64,000 bases of DNA. Origin: Siphonodentalium dalli (taxonomy: Eukaryota > Mollusca > Scaphopoda > Gadilida > Siphonodentaliidae). The first letter of the stretch is position 1. Each line of letters starts with the position of its first letter. Shown piece after piece: positions 55,011 through 64,000 of this stretch. Made by a program: the position numbers and the translations under genes. The notes beneath the pieces are model-generated. The model made no database searches and was not told the DNA's origin. It saw only the letters and a program-made list of their open reading frames with translations. The DNA is taken from contig CP136069.1 in the NCBI GenBank assembly GCA_032622095.1, forward strand, positions 32,710,194-32,774,193, in the 5' to 3' direction.

Positions 55011-56690
55011 CACAGGGGGGGGGGGGGGTAAACAATTTGCAGGAAGGTATGCCGGGTGGGTGGTGGCCCGAGGGGCAACAAGCGCGTTTTTTATAACCTC
55101 ATGCAATTTTCTTTTACTAAAATCTGTTGTGCCCTTATTTGACATTTGTAACAGTTAAAAACATATTATAAGAATTTATAACAGCAAAAGCACCATATTT
55201 ATGTTACTGTGACCTCACGTGGTCCTTTAGTGGAGATGACATTAAGCTATGGCATGTTGCATTTGAGACGGCTGGGTGAACAAATTCCTTCCAGACAACG
55301 TTCGGAAAGAAGCTTCGATAATAGTAAAACTGAAATAAACTTGCCTTGATGTAACTAAAGCCTAAAGCATTATATGCATGTAAGAATAAGCAACTGTCTC
55401 AAACATTAATGTGACTATCAGTGGCTAGTATATAACTGTCATCACACTGTTTATCAGTGAATCAAGCCAATCAGTGAATTATCTGCATGTCTATCTATTC
55501 ATATGATCTGTTACTCTCACAACACCTAAAATAACCAAGTCTGGCAAAGTGACTGTCATTTATTATAATAGATGTTGCTCCAGTAGACTAACAAGTGTGC
55601 TAAGGCACAATGCTAAATACTGGGCTGGTTATCAGACTAATCGGGAAATGGTTAGAAATTATGTGTAACCTGTACAATGACCTAAGTTTGCATATATAAA
55701 TACACTTGTCCTGATGTAACTAATGTCTAGATCATTGTGTGCATGGGAAAATATCGAGCAACTGTCTCAAACATTAATGTGACCATGCATGGGTATAAAA
55801 TATATGTCATCAGTGCATCAATCCAATCAGTTAATTATTTGCAACTCTATCAACTCAGATGATCTATCACACGACCGAAAGTATCCAAGTATGGTATAGT
55901 GTTGTGACTGCTTGTCATCAATATATATAAACGAGAAGGATCTGTCCGGAATTTTCTCTCAGACCCCTGGACCGAGATCAACCAAATTCGGTGTGGTGAC
56001 TCGGGGTACCCTGGTGGATGTTACAAAATTTTGGATTAAAAACCAATTAAATAAAATCAGTTTTGTTAAATTGAGCAAGGAATTCAATCTAAACAAAAAA
56101 TTATTATAACGATATATATAAATCAAAATGTTTTAATGATCAAAAGGGGCCGCCGCTAAATAAAGGCTCTGCCTAAGATCAAAATATGCGCGAAGTCCCA
56201 CAAAGGGTACCACAGGTATATCCGACGCTGAATATAGGTTCCCGAAGTGAGCCTGTTTCAGCTAGTTTAGTATGATAGAAGTAAGTTGCTCCAGTAGACT
56301 AACATAAGTGGTATGGAATTATGAAATTGTGTGTATCCTGCACAATGACCTAGGTTATTTTGCAGGATCAGCAATTTATAAAACATTTTTTGTTTCAATT
56401 AAAACAGCTTCTGAAACAGGTTCAACTGTTATTTGAACTAAATGAGATCATTACCAGTCATATGGGTGATGTTAGTAGAGTTCTATGCGGTTTTAGACCA
56501 AATTTAGTGAAATGTTGGCGGTGGGTGTCAAACAGTTGGGAGTAAAACTTATTTTTGTTGCAGGTTTGGGAGTGGTGGGTCCGCGAAAATGTCAGATGCA
56601 AAAAAACGGCTTACTTTCCTGCAAATTATGTACTACCCCCTTGCAAATCATACAATTTACTTACAACTTGAGCACATTTTTACCTTCAAT
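55010..56690 (-). repeat. Dispersed ~1.7-kb repeat, copy 2 (inverted)
   Basis: Reverse-orientation counterpart of 33160-34930, with the same order of blocks: GCCGGGTGGGTGGTGG, GCAACTGTCTCAAACATTAA, GACCGAGATCAACCAAATTC, GAGCCTGTTTCAGCTAGTTT and ATGGGTGATGTTAGTAGAGT. Similar divergence throughout indicates an old dispersed element. Confidence 0.75.
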
Positions 56691-57345
56691 GATGCGCCTT
56701 CAGCATGCGTCTTTTGCATGTAATGCCCAAATGGAAACTGCCAATTTCACCATACGCCATGACAGTCGGGTTCGTCTCTTCACTTTGATGGTTCGCTTGT
56801 AAAATCCCAAAATGAGTTTGTCTATTTCATATAGATTTTCCATAGCCAAAATGCCGCTAAAGTATAAAACTATTGGTTCGATAGTCTTATCAAACAGGGT
56901 TAGTATCAAGTCGTTATTCAATAGTAATTGTTCAGTTTTGGCCCACAGAGCTGTATATTGCTTTCTTACCTACAGCCACAATTTTTTTAGTGGTTTGACA
57001 AAACCGTCCGTTTTGGGAAAATTCTAAACCCATGTACGTCCTACTATCAACATAAACAATGTAATCGTCGTAGAGGGATAACCGTTCCAAGTCATCTTCT
57101 TTGTGGTTACAGAACACAATTGGTTTAGTTTTATCGACAATGATGGTTAGTTCAGTGCTCGCTGCATGCTGTTGTGATTATCGGCAATGATAATCGTATC
57201 ATCCACGTACAGTAGACACATTACCTTTAAATATTCACCGAGTTTATCCAAAAAGTTGTCATTCACAAACGGCATACCTTCAACTGCACAGTAATCGTAA
57301 AAAGATTCTAGTTCTTTGAGATAAATATACTGTTTCAACTATTCC
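56690..57345 (-). pseudogene. LINE reverse transcriptase remnant
   Basis: Three adjacent minus-strand frames line up as the C-terminal half of a non-LTR RT. 57338-57147 holds the active-site segment MCLLYVDDTIIIADN. 57117-56932 has YMGLEFSQNGRF and TKKIVAVGKKAIY, and 56921-56700 has LFDKTIEPIVLY and KRTIKVKRRTR. The Y-V-D-D followed by Y-(L/M)-G and the L-F-D-x-x-(I/V)-x-P-(I/V)-L-(L/V)-Y block are standard for LINE ORF2. At least two frameshifts separate the pieces. The N-terminal RT and endonuclease are absent. Confidence 0.8.
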
Positions 57346-57811
57346 AACAGTACGCAATTAGAAAAAGCTAATATTTGGACCAGTTTTTACTCTCAATTCA
57401 GATTCAAGTCATAGATAGATAGATAATTATGTTGATTGCATAAAACTTCACATGAGCAGTATGCATGCCATAATTGGGATTATACTAATACAATAAGTTT
57501 TACAGATGTAGTTGAAATGTGAATATACAATATGTGGGAGTTGTTCTATATAGATGATTGATTGTGGTAATATATCGTATATACATGCCTATTTTACAGT
57601 TGGAATATCGCAGCATATCCTCGTGCAAATACGCATAATCGACCTATAATGTGAAATATGTTCATAATGTGATTATTTGATTCTGAAATAAGCAGACAAT
57701 GGACTCATACTCGTTATTTCGTTTTATGGCACGCGCCACCGTGAAAACATATGTTAAAGACCGTACACCTAAACGTGATTTGGATTATTTGTGTCATCGT
57801 CAGCACATAAT
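57346..57811. other. No recognisable gene
   Basis: AT-rich. A (TAGA)n stretch at 57412-57424 sits near a possible LINE tail. Confidence 0.5.
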
Positions 57812-57903
57812 GTGCTTAGAATCGCCTCATTGTGAATCGATATTGTGACTAAAACACTCTCAATTTCAGCACATTATGGACTCAAAATGAGGCGATTCTA
57901 AGC
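57812..57903. repeat. 92-bp inverted repeat
   Basis: TGCTTAGAATCGCCTCATT at the left is matched inverted by AATGAGGCGATTCTAAGCA at the right. The 46-bp loop contains a further short AGCACATTATG inverse. Confidence 0.85.
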
Positions 57904-57906
57904 AGA

Positions 57907-58248
57907 TTATCTACCTACCATCAGTTTTATTATACGCAGATAATGTTCGGTTTTTCGGAATATTGGTCCGATTTGGAAGTTGTCTCTGTCTAACATTCCA
58001 GATAGATACACATCATATCTTGAAATGTGCCGAACACATACGACTTCGGAATCTAAAATATTCACTGAATTTTTGGAACGGAATTGCATTCTATGGCCAT
58101 AACGGTCAATATTCAACCAATTCATGAAATTGTCACAGCGTCGTAACCAGGATGGCATTGATATATGTAAGTTTGGTCGCGACATGATATATTTTTTTTG
58201 CGACATTGAATACAGACCCACCATGCAGTGGTCAACAAACGGACCACA
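57907..58248 (-). CDS. Possible exon of unknown function
   Basis: A minus-strand frame preceded by an acceptor-like TTCATTCTTACAG. It reads through NGCGPFVDHCMVGLYSMS to a stop at 57907, about 113 residues if the exon starts there. It contains spaced Cys/Trp residues (SWLRRCDNFMNWL, EVVCVRH), but I recognise no family. It may be an exon of a small secreted-protein gene or chance; overlap of its end with the 57812-57903 inverted repeat is immediate but not inside it. Confidence 0.25.
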   Translation of the reverse strand, partial: CGPFVDHCMVGLYSMSQKKYIMSRPNLHISMPSWLRRCDNFMNWLNIDRYGHRMQFRSKNSVNILDSEVVCVRHISRYDVYLSGMLDRDNFQIGPIFRKTEHYLRIIKLMVGR

Positions 58249-59965
58249 GCCATTCTGTAAGAATGAAATAAGTATAGTTCTATAAATTATATAAGTTCGA
58301 TAAGTTCTACATCACAATATTTTTTCCCATTTCGCTACGTCAAAGCGTCCCAGAGACAAACAACACTATACGAGAGGTCGGTTTAAGTCTGCCAATCAAG
58401 CACAAACTGGTAGAAGATTTATATATTTTAATGGTTTATCTCCAGTGGGTATTGAGATATAATTTAACAAAATTACTAAGAAACAAATGTACCCCCCCCC
58501 CCCGATATACTGAGCCGAGTCGGGATCAAGGGAGTATCGTCGACTCTATCCTTGTGGCACCAGATGATTCTGCTGCGACTGGCTCTGAACGAGACAAACA
58601 AACCAACAGATGACAACACACTCTCCACGTGATCACGATACAGTTACTAAATTATTGTACATGCATACCTGCTCAGCCCAATGTGTCAGAAGAGAGAGAC
58701 TCTAATTCCCCTCACCAGAATCATTGTGATAACCGCATAGTGCCTCAATGCCCAAGATGGTTCACTTCGAAAATCTGGAACATCTCCTCTGAAAACAGGT
58801 ACACGAATACCATGCATGGACCACTGAGGAGTATGGGAATGTGAATACCGTGCATGGACCACTGAGGAGTATGGGGATGTGATAACTTGCTACTATATGG
58901 CAAAAGATCAATTCGCAGAAAATCCATCAAAGGTACTCAATCCTCATCAACAACAACATTTCATGAAATGCCGCTTCAGTTATCAGAATCGATTAATTGC
59001 TAAAAAATAATGCTAACGACTGTTAACTTTTGTCCAAAAGTGTTATAGATCAACACTTTGTTCAACGCAATTTGGTATCGAGAGTAAATCGGTCGGCATT
59101 CGTTGACTTTTTGTCCGGCCGCCATAAAGTCCCTGTGGTGAAACTTAATAAATTTCAAAAGTCGATATCTAATAAATCTGAGATTTGATGGGTGGGTTCC
59201 TCGACTCTATTCAAATATTTGTTACACCCGAAGTCAAAGAAATAGTAATTAAGTGGTGTTTAATCGAATAATGCATCTTTAACAAACAATATGTAATAAA
59301 TATGGTAGCGTAGAAATCCTGATTCCAGGCTGAGCTTGACTGGATTCACTGAATTTCCGACATTTGTCAGTAATCCTCATAACTCAAAATACGAAACGAA
59401 AAGAAATTCAATAGAAATAATTGTCGCTTTAAACATGCATAACCACATGGCAAATGTAACCCCAACACCTCTCTTTCTCGTTTCTCTCTCCCTCTCTCCC
59501 TATCCATATGTCCTTCTCTGCTCTTCACCCTTATCTATCCACAAATCATGTCATTACACCAATGTGCCAACAATTATGCTATATATATATTCATTGAGGT
59601 ACACTAAATATACACCAAGAATTATTCAAACCAGATACGAACCCATCCTTCCCCATTTATGATATGTTCACAAATGCGATGGGGTGTTTAAAGCCACCGT
59701 TTGTTGCGTCGACACCGACAAGACGAATAAACTGTAACCGTGGTATCTCGCGGGAGAACGAGACCGAACGTTTGCAAAGGAAAAATTCGTAGCTGTCCAT
59801 GCGTAATCGAAAGATACTTCCCTTGCTAGTCAGGCGATTAAAGTGACATGCTGGAATATTACCATAATTGTATCCGGGTTGTGTAAGTCGTATAGTTACT
59901 CATAAAACTATAAATTGGTACATTTCATTTTCAATTTATAATGTTTATGATATACATGTAGGATG
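58249..59965. other. No recognisable gene; small tandem duplication
   Basis: A 38-bp direct duplication lies at 58805-58880 (GAATACC(A/G)TGCATGGACC plus ACTGAGGAGTATGGG). A C-run is at 58493-58503. There is a CTCTCTCCCTCTCTCCC run at about 59480. No ORF with recognised domains. Confidence 0.55.
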
Positions 59966-59968
59966 ATA

Positions 59969-60174
59969 TCAGTATATTTGACAAAGGTATGGCCTCCTCC
60001 ATGTTCCATCGTGATTCGTCAAGTAATATTTCACATCAGCTCCTGTTTGAATTTTAATCTCCGTTGCATCTGGAATGTTCTGTGGAAAACCGGGTGCCCA
60101 CAATCCTGATGGAACCTCTTCGCCACCGGAGTAGAAAGTCCCGACAGCTCGCTCCCCGGCTACATACAGGTCAC
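59969..60174 (-). CDS. Last exon of a C-type-lectin-like gene (B)
   Basis: The exon follows an acceptor (TTCACACACAG, AG at 60175-60176), phase 1, and ends TGA at 59969. It encodes DLYVAGERAVGTFYSGGEE, then GLWAPGFPQNIPDA, and ends TWRRPYLCQIY. The (G)-W/L-W-x-x-G-x-P block and terminal R-P-Y-L-C-Q match exon A at 32598-32806 position for position, with the same intron phase and length. The two are therefore paralogues. It resembles the C-terminal half of a C-type-lectin-like domain, but the calcium-binding W-N-D is replaced (LTNHDG), so carbohydrate binding is doubtful. Partner exons are not seen within the window. Confidence 0.62.
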
Positions 60175-60176
60175 CT

Positions 60177-62773
60177 GTGTGTGAACAAATACAACACAAT
60201 AAATAAATGGAGTCTTTGTAGTATTTGTTTGGTAAATACCACTGCTTGAGTGATATTAGACTCTTTAGCCTCGCACCTTTGCTTGTTTATCCGTTGTCCC
60301 TCCCCAAAGACACAAAGGTCACTCCTCTGGGTGATTATGGTCGGCCTCTTGATGCCAGTCACTGTGGGAGAACTACTTGGTTACTCGATATCTGCCAGTT
60401 GGTGAAGGGAATTCTTCATTTCCACATCATTTTCCCAAAATAATACTCATAGAAATTCGTCGTAACTTTGGTGGCAGATGATAATGCAAACGCACAAACA
60501 CATAATGTGCATTTATGAGGAACTGTCATAAAACATATGATTGTGACTGTTACGAGGATTATGCTAGATTATTTTAAAAACAATTAGATACCTTATTTGT
60601 TCGGATAACTCCAGTAGTAGTTAGTTTTATATAACATGCTGACCAAAGTTGCCAATTGGAGGTTCGTGCAATACACCAGTCCCTATACATCTTGGATAAT
60701 CCCTCGACTGACAAGTTTGGTCAGAAAGTTAAGCAAATAGGTTTGGATATAAATGAGGTACCAGTTGTTTGAAAAATAGTATAGCATATGCTCGATGCTG
60801 CAAAAATACTATGTAATATAGAATTATCACAGTTTATTACCATTTACTTATTTGCGATCGCCTCGGTCATTTATAATGCGTGGTACTCATCAACTCGTTA
60901 CAACGTGATTCCCACTGTAATAACATTCACTGGGGGATGCTAACAAAAACAATTAACTATAACTCGCATGTTTTGAGAAAACAAGCTATAAACAATATTG
61001 TGAAGTATCTGGTTCTCTATTGAGGGCTCCGATTCTTTGCGTCTTAATCGAGGTGGCTCTCTATAGATGTGCTGAGTAATTTTTACTCACATAAATAGCC
61101 AACATGTAACAACAAAATTATGCTCAAACACTTATTGGGCTAAAACAATACAGAGGTAGATGTTCATATATGACCTAAATACAGTTATTTGTCATAGTCA
61201 TAACCAAACTCCATACAGCGCCCTCTACGTTATCACTGTGAAATAGCACTGCCATAAGGACATTGTTAGCAACAATTTCTTACGTGTTTTTAATTCTTAT
61301 GTTTTAGTGTTACAATTGTCTATGTCTGGCCCAGTTCATATTGTTCTGATCAATACCGAAACAATACCAAAATAATTAGCATTATTTCAACTTTTGGTGG
61401 TCAAAATAAGGTAATTAGTGAATAAATATAGTTCCGACGATTTACTGCGCTTAAAATAGACTTCCTTCCCGAACTTGTGTTTTTACAAAATGGCGACATT
61501 CGATTCCATGAATTTTATATCTGCGTATCAACATTCTAAAGATTTAATCGGAGTTAAACATGATTTGAATTCTCGACTCGAATGGAATCGGATTAGACCG
61601 CTTCATCAAAAGCATGTTTGGTTTTAGTGGGTCTTTAAACACATAAATCTGATCAATGACAATGTTTATTCAATTGTCATGAGCTGCAAATTTCTCGAGA
61701 ATGTGTAGAAAATTATATTTCATTTTCTTGTCACTGGACTGGAGACAAGTCACAGCGTGACAGTGGAGCGCCGGTAAATTAATAAATCGAATCTGTCAAC
61801 AATAGACTAATGGATTATTTCTATGGTATGTACATGTATTTACTATTTATTTTATACAATTCCTCGAGTCGAAATATTATAGTATGCCGTTGGCTTTGTG
61901 GATATTCTTTAGTGTGCTTAAGCGCAATAAGAATACTTAATATTGTGCTTATAAAGCGCAATAAGAGATTCCTGAATTCCTTAAGCACAATTAAACATTT
62001 CCTTATTGTGCTTAAGCGCAATTGGAGCTTTCCGTATTGCGCTTTCATTATTGCGCTTTTAAAAGCTCAATTATTTATAAAATGTCAATCTGGCTTCCCA
62101 TAGATCACACGCAGTCAATCATTCAATGTATTTTTTTACATTTTGAATTACATGTACAATTAAAAAAAATTGTTATAATAAATTGTATTGTAACTATTGT
62201 TATATTGTCCTTATTCCCCATAAAGCATGTGCAGTTGTGCACATGTTTTATGATAGACTAGTAAGTACTATTAATACTCGTAGTACTGTAGTTAATACCA
62301 CACTACTGTCAAAATTCTAACATGTTTAGTTACAATATCATAATGTTAATTGTTATTACTATTTGATGTGTACATGTACTGTACTTTACATCAGTCATCA
62401 ATTCAAAAACTGATCTTTTTATATGTTGAATTTAGTTTAAACTTAAACAAATAAGCCTGGTTGAATATCTACCATATGGTGGGTCGTTCCCACCCTTAAG
62501 CTGTTGATGTCATTGAGACATTCAGTGTTATTTTGCTATTTTGCATGCGAAGAGGTAGACTGCTTGAGACCTCGTGGTAGATACATTCACTCCAGGCATT
62601 CAACTTTTTGGATCTAAACTTTGACAATTTAGCCAAACACACTATTTTCATATCAGTGATGATTTATGACACATCATTTCTTACTGTAGTGTATGAGGAC
62701 CGGATACAGGTAGCTTAAATTAAAGACTTTAAAAAGCCCGACGAAGATCGTTTGTGATGATATAAATATAAAT
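60177..62773. other. No recognisable gene
   Basis: AT-rich. At 61905-62075 the phrase (T)TAAGCGCAATAAG and its inverse CTTATTGTGCTTAA alternate several times, forming short local inverted repeats. Everything else looks unique and non-coding to me. Confidence 0.5.
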
Positions 62774-63115
62774 TTATTTCACTTTTAGCAAATAATTTAA
62801 TACTAAGAAGTCCATGTCCACGATACCACATTCTGACATTAAGTATACGGTACTAGTAAGTGTTGGCAGTGGGATAAGAAGGGGCAACTTGATGCACTGG
62901 AGAATATTTTTATATTCCATATACTCTGACAAATTTTTCAAGAAACTAGATTTGAATTCATAATTTGATGACACTCTGTTGAGACACTTCTGACAGATGG
63001 AAGCAGTCGCCGGTAATTTATCAACAGATGCCCGAACAAAGATGTTAATTTCCGACGCACGTCTTCTTTGATACATTTAGTTTTGTTCAACGTAAAACAT
63101 CGCGATTTGTCTGAT
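62774..63115 (-). pseudogene. Possible exon or transposon-derived Cys-motif fragment
   Basis: Two minus-strand frames overlap. 63120-62938 reads SDKSRCFTLNKTKCIKEDV, while 63076-62774 contains TASICQKCLNRV and SEYMEYKNI. Together they suggest a zinc-binding N-terminal module (early Cys pair in one frame, C-x-x-C in the other) joined by a frameshift. The family is not recognised and this may be a domesticated or dead transposon protein fragment. Confidence 0.25.
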
Positions 63116-63286
63116 GTCAAGCAGGCAAATCAAACGGCTTTTGATTTATTTCGGGGAGTTGAAAAGCCCGCGGACATTTTGAATGGGATTTCCCAGTCTA
63201 AAAATAGAGGTATCCGTCCGCATAGTTAAAACAGTTACCATCCTTAGGGCAGTGGTATCTCAGCGTAGCGATGAGAGATAAGGCCC

Positions 63287-63500
63287 GTTCCAAACGACGG
63301 ATTTTTGTCGACTCGAATATAATACCAGACCCACAATTGTATTAAATGCGTCAAAAATGCGACGTTTGAAACAATTAGATCCGTGTCAGACGCATCACAG
63401 ACGAATCTCCGTCCAATTCAGACGAATCTTCGTCGGTGATGCGTCTGAAATCCGTCTTGGTTTCAAACGACGGATTTTTGACGACTCGAATCTAATACAT
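63287..63500. repeat. Direct repeat (38 bp, ~176-bp spacing) enclosing a hairpin
   Basis: CAAACGACGGATTTTTG(T/A)CGACTCGAAT occurs at about 63292 and 63467. Between them TCAGACGCATCAC and GTGATGCGTCTGA are inverted. It could be a small element with direct terminal copies. Confidence 0.7.
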
Positions 63501-63653
63501 GTGACGAGAAGAGCCGAAAGTTGCCGAAGAACGAATGCAAATGATATGATAATGATATGATAATGGTATAATAATGAGGGAGCTCCCCTTATCTGAGGAA
63601 ATGCCCACATGACGTCATTTGTCGCACGCTCTCTTTGTCATAAAGAAAGATAT

Positions 63654-63705
63654 ATCTACAAGCATTGCTTAGGTAACATTACAAGCATTGCTTAGGTAAC
63701 ATTGT
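63654..63705 (+). repeat. 24-bp tandem duplication
   Basis: ACAAGCATTGCTTAGGTAAC plus ATT is present twice in succession. Each unit contains the short inverse AGCATTGCT. Confidence 0.85.
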
Positions 63706-63807
63706 GCAAATTGTAATTATATTGGTAGTTTGATTCCTCAACGAACATGGCATGTCACTGACTCACATCTTATAATGGATATAGTATCAATGTTTTAGAA
63801 TAATCGA

Positions 63808-64000
63808 TATATACCGGTATAAGGGGTAGGGGTTATAGCAACTGATTTATAATAATTCATATAGCCCGATATTCTTTATTGTAAGGAATAGAGGTGGTAG
63901 TCTCTGATGTATAATAATTAATATTTACCGGTATTACTTATTATAAGGGGCAGAGGTGGTACTACTGATTTATAACCATTCATATAAACCGATACTACTT
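63808..64000. repeat. ~62-bp tandem repeat running off the window
   Basis: GATTTATAATAATTCATATA, CCGATATT and TAAGG(G/A)(A/G)(T/C)AGAGGTGGTA recur about three times at 63844, 63906 and 63968. The array continues beyond the window. Confidence 0.75.

Overview
The window is AT-rich animal DNA and looks like an invertebrate genome. Evidence: intron-bounded C-type-lectin-like exons, a captured sushi (CCP) cDNA, CR1/L2-like LINE pieces, Ty3/gypsy elements, foldback elements and long satellites. I cannot name the phylum. There is no bacterial gene organisation. Almost everything recognisable is a mobile element or repeat; host coding content is limited to two lectin-like terminal exons and two weak exon candidates.

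Layout. 1-3,700: a tandem repeat, then a decayed Ty3/gypsy copy with a tRNA-Leu primer site. 3,700-8,300: mostly unrecognised DNA with a 355-bp duplication, two 69-bp palindromes and a TTAA-flanked MITE. 8,307-10,253: a second decayed copy of the same gypsy family. 10,262-10,642 and 27,575-28,532: the two halves of one minus-strand LINE ORF1. They are separated by a ~16.9-kb non-coding element (10,643-27,574) with matching inverted ends and nested inverted satellite arrays. 29,231-30,132: another long-TIR element. 30,170-32,200: a degenerate repeat. 32,598-32,806 and 59,969-60,174: last exons of two related lectin-like genes. About 33.2-34.9 kb and 55.0-56.7 kb: inverted copies of one dispersed repeat. 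56,690-57,345: a LINE reverse transcriptase remnant.

The centrepiece is a very young Ty3/gypsy LTR retrotransposon on the minus strand (42,072-54,339). It has apparently identical 278-bp LTRs, a 4-bp target duplication, a primer site matching tRNA-Ser(GCU) and a polypurine tract. Its reading frames in element order are: Gag with an N-terminal helix-hairpin-helix and a CCHC knuckle; Pol (protease, RT, RNase H); integrase ending in a PHD finger; and, in the env position, a fourth ORF. ORF4 joins a Tpt1/KptA-like N-lobe to a TatD-type metallo-nuclease whose metal ligands are all present.

This copy also carries a 626-bp insertion between RNase H and integrase: antisense host sushi cDNA plus an inverted duplicate of pol, forming a hairpin. 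Compared with the undamaged third copy of the same segment, the two hairpin arms carry 32 substitutions that are all A-to-G on the element RNA strand, and only one other change. That is the pattern expected from ADAR editing of the RNA hairpin before reverse transcription. The insertion shifts the reading frame, so integrase is detached from pol in this copy, yet the copy integrated recently, which suggests it was mobilised in trans.
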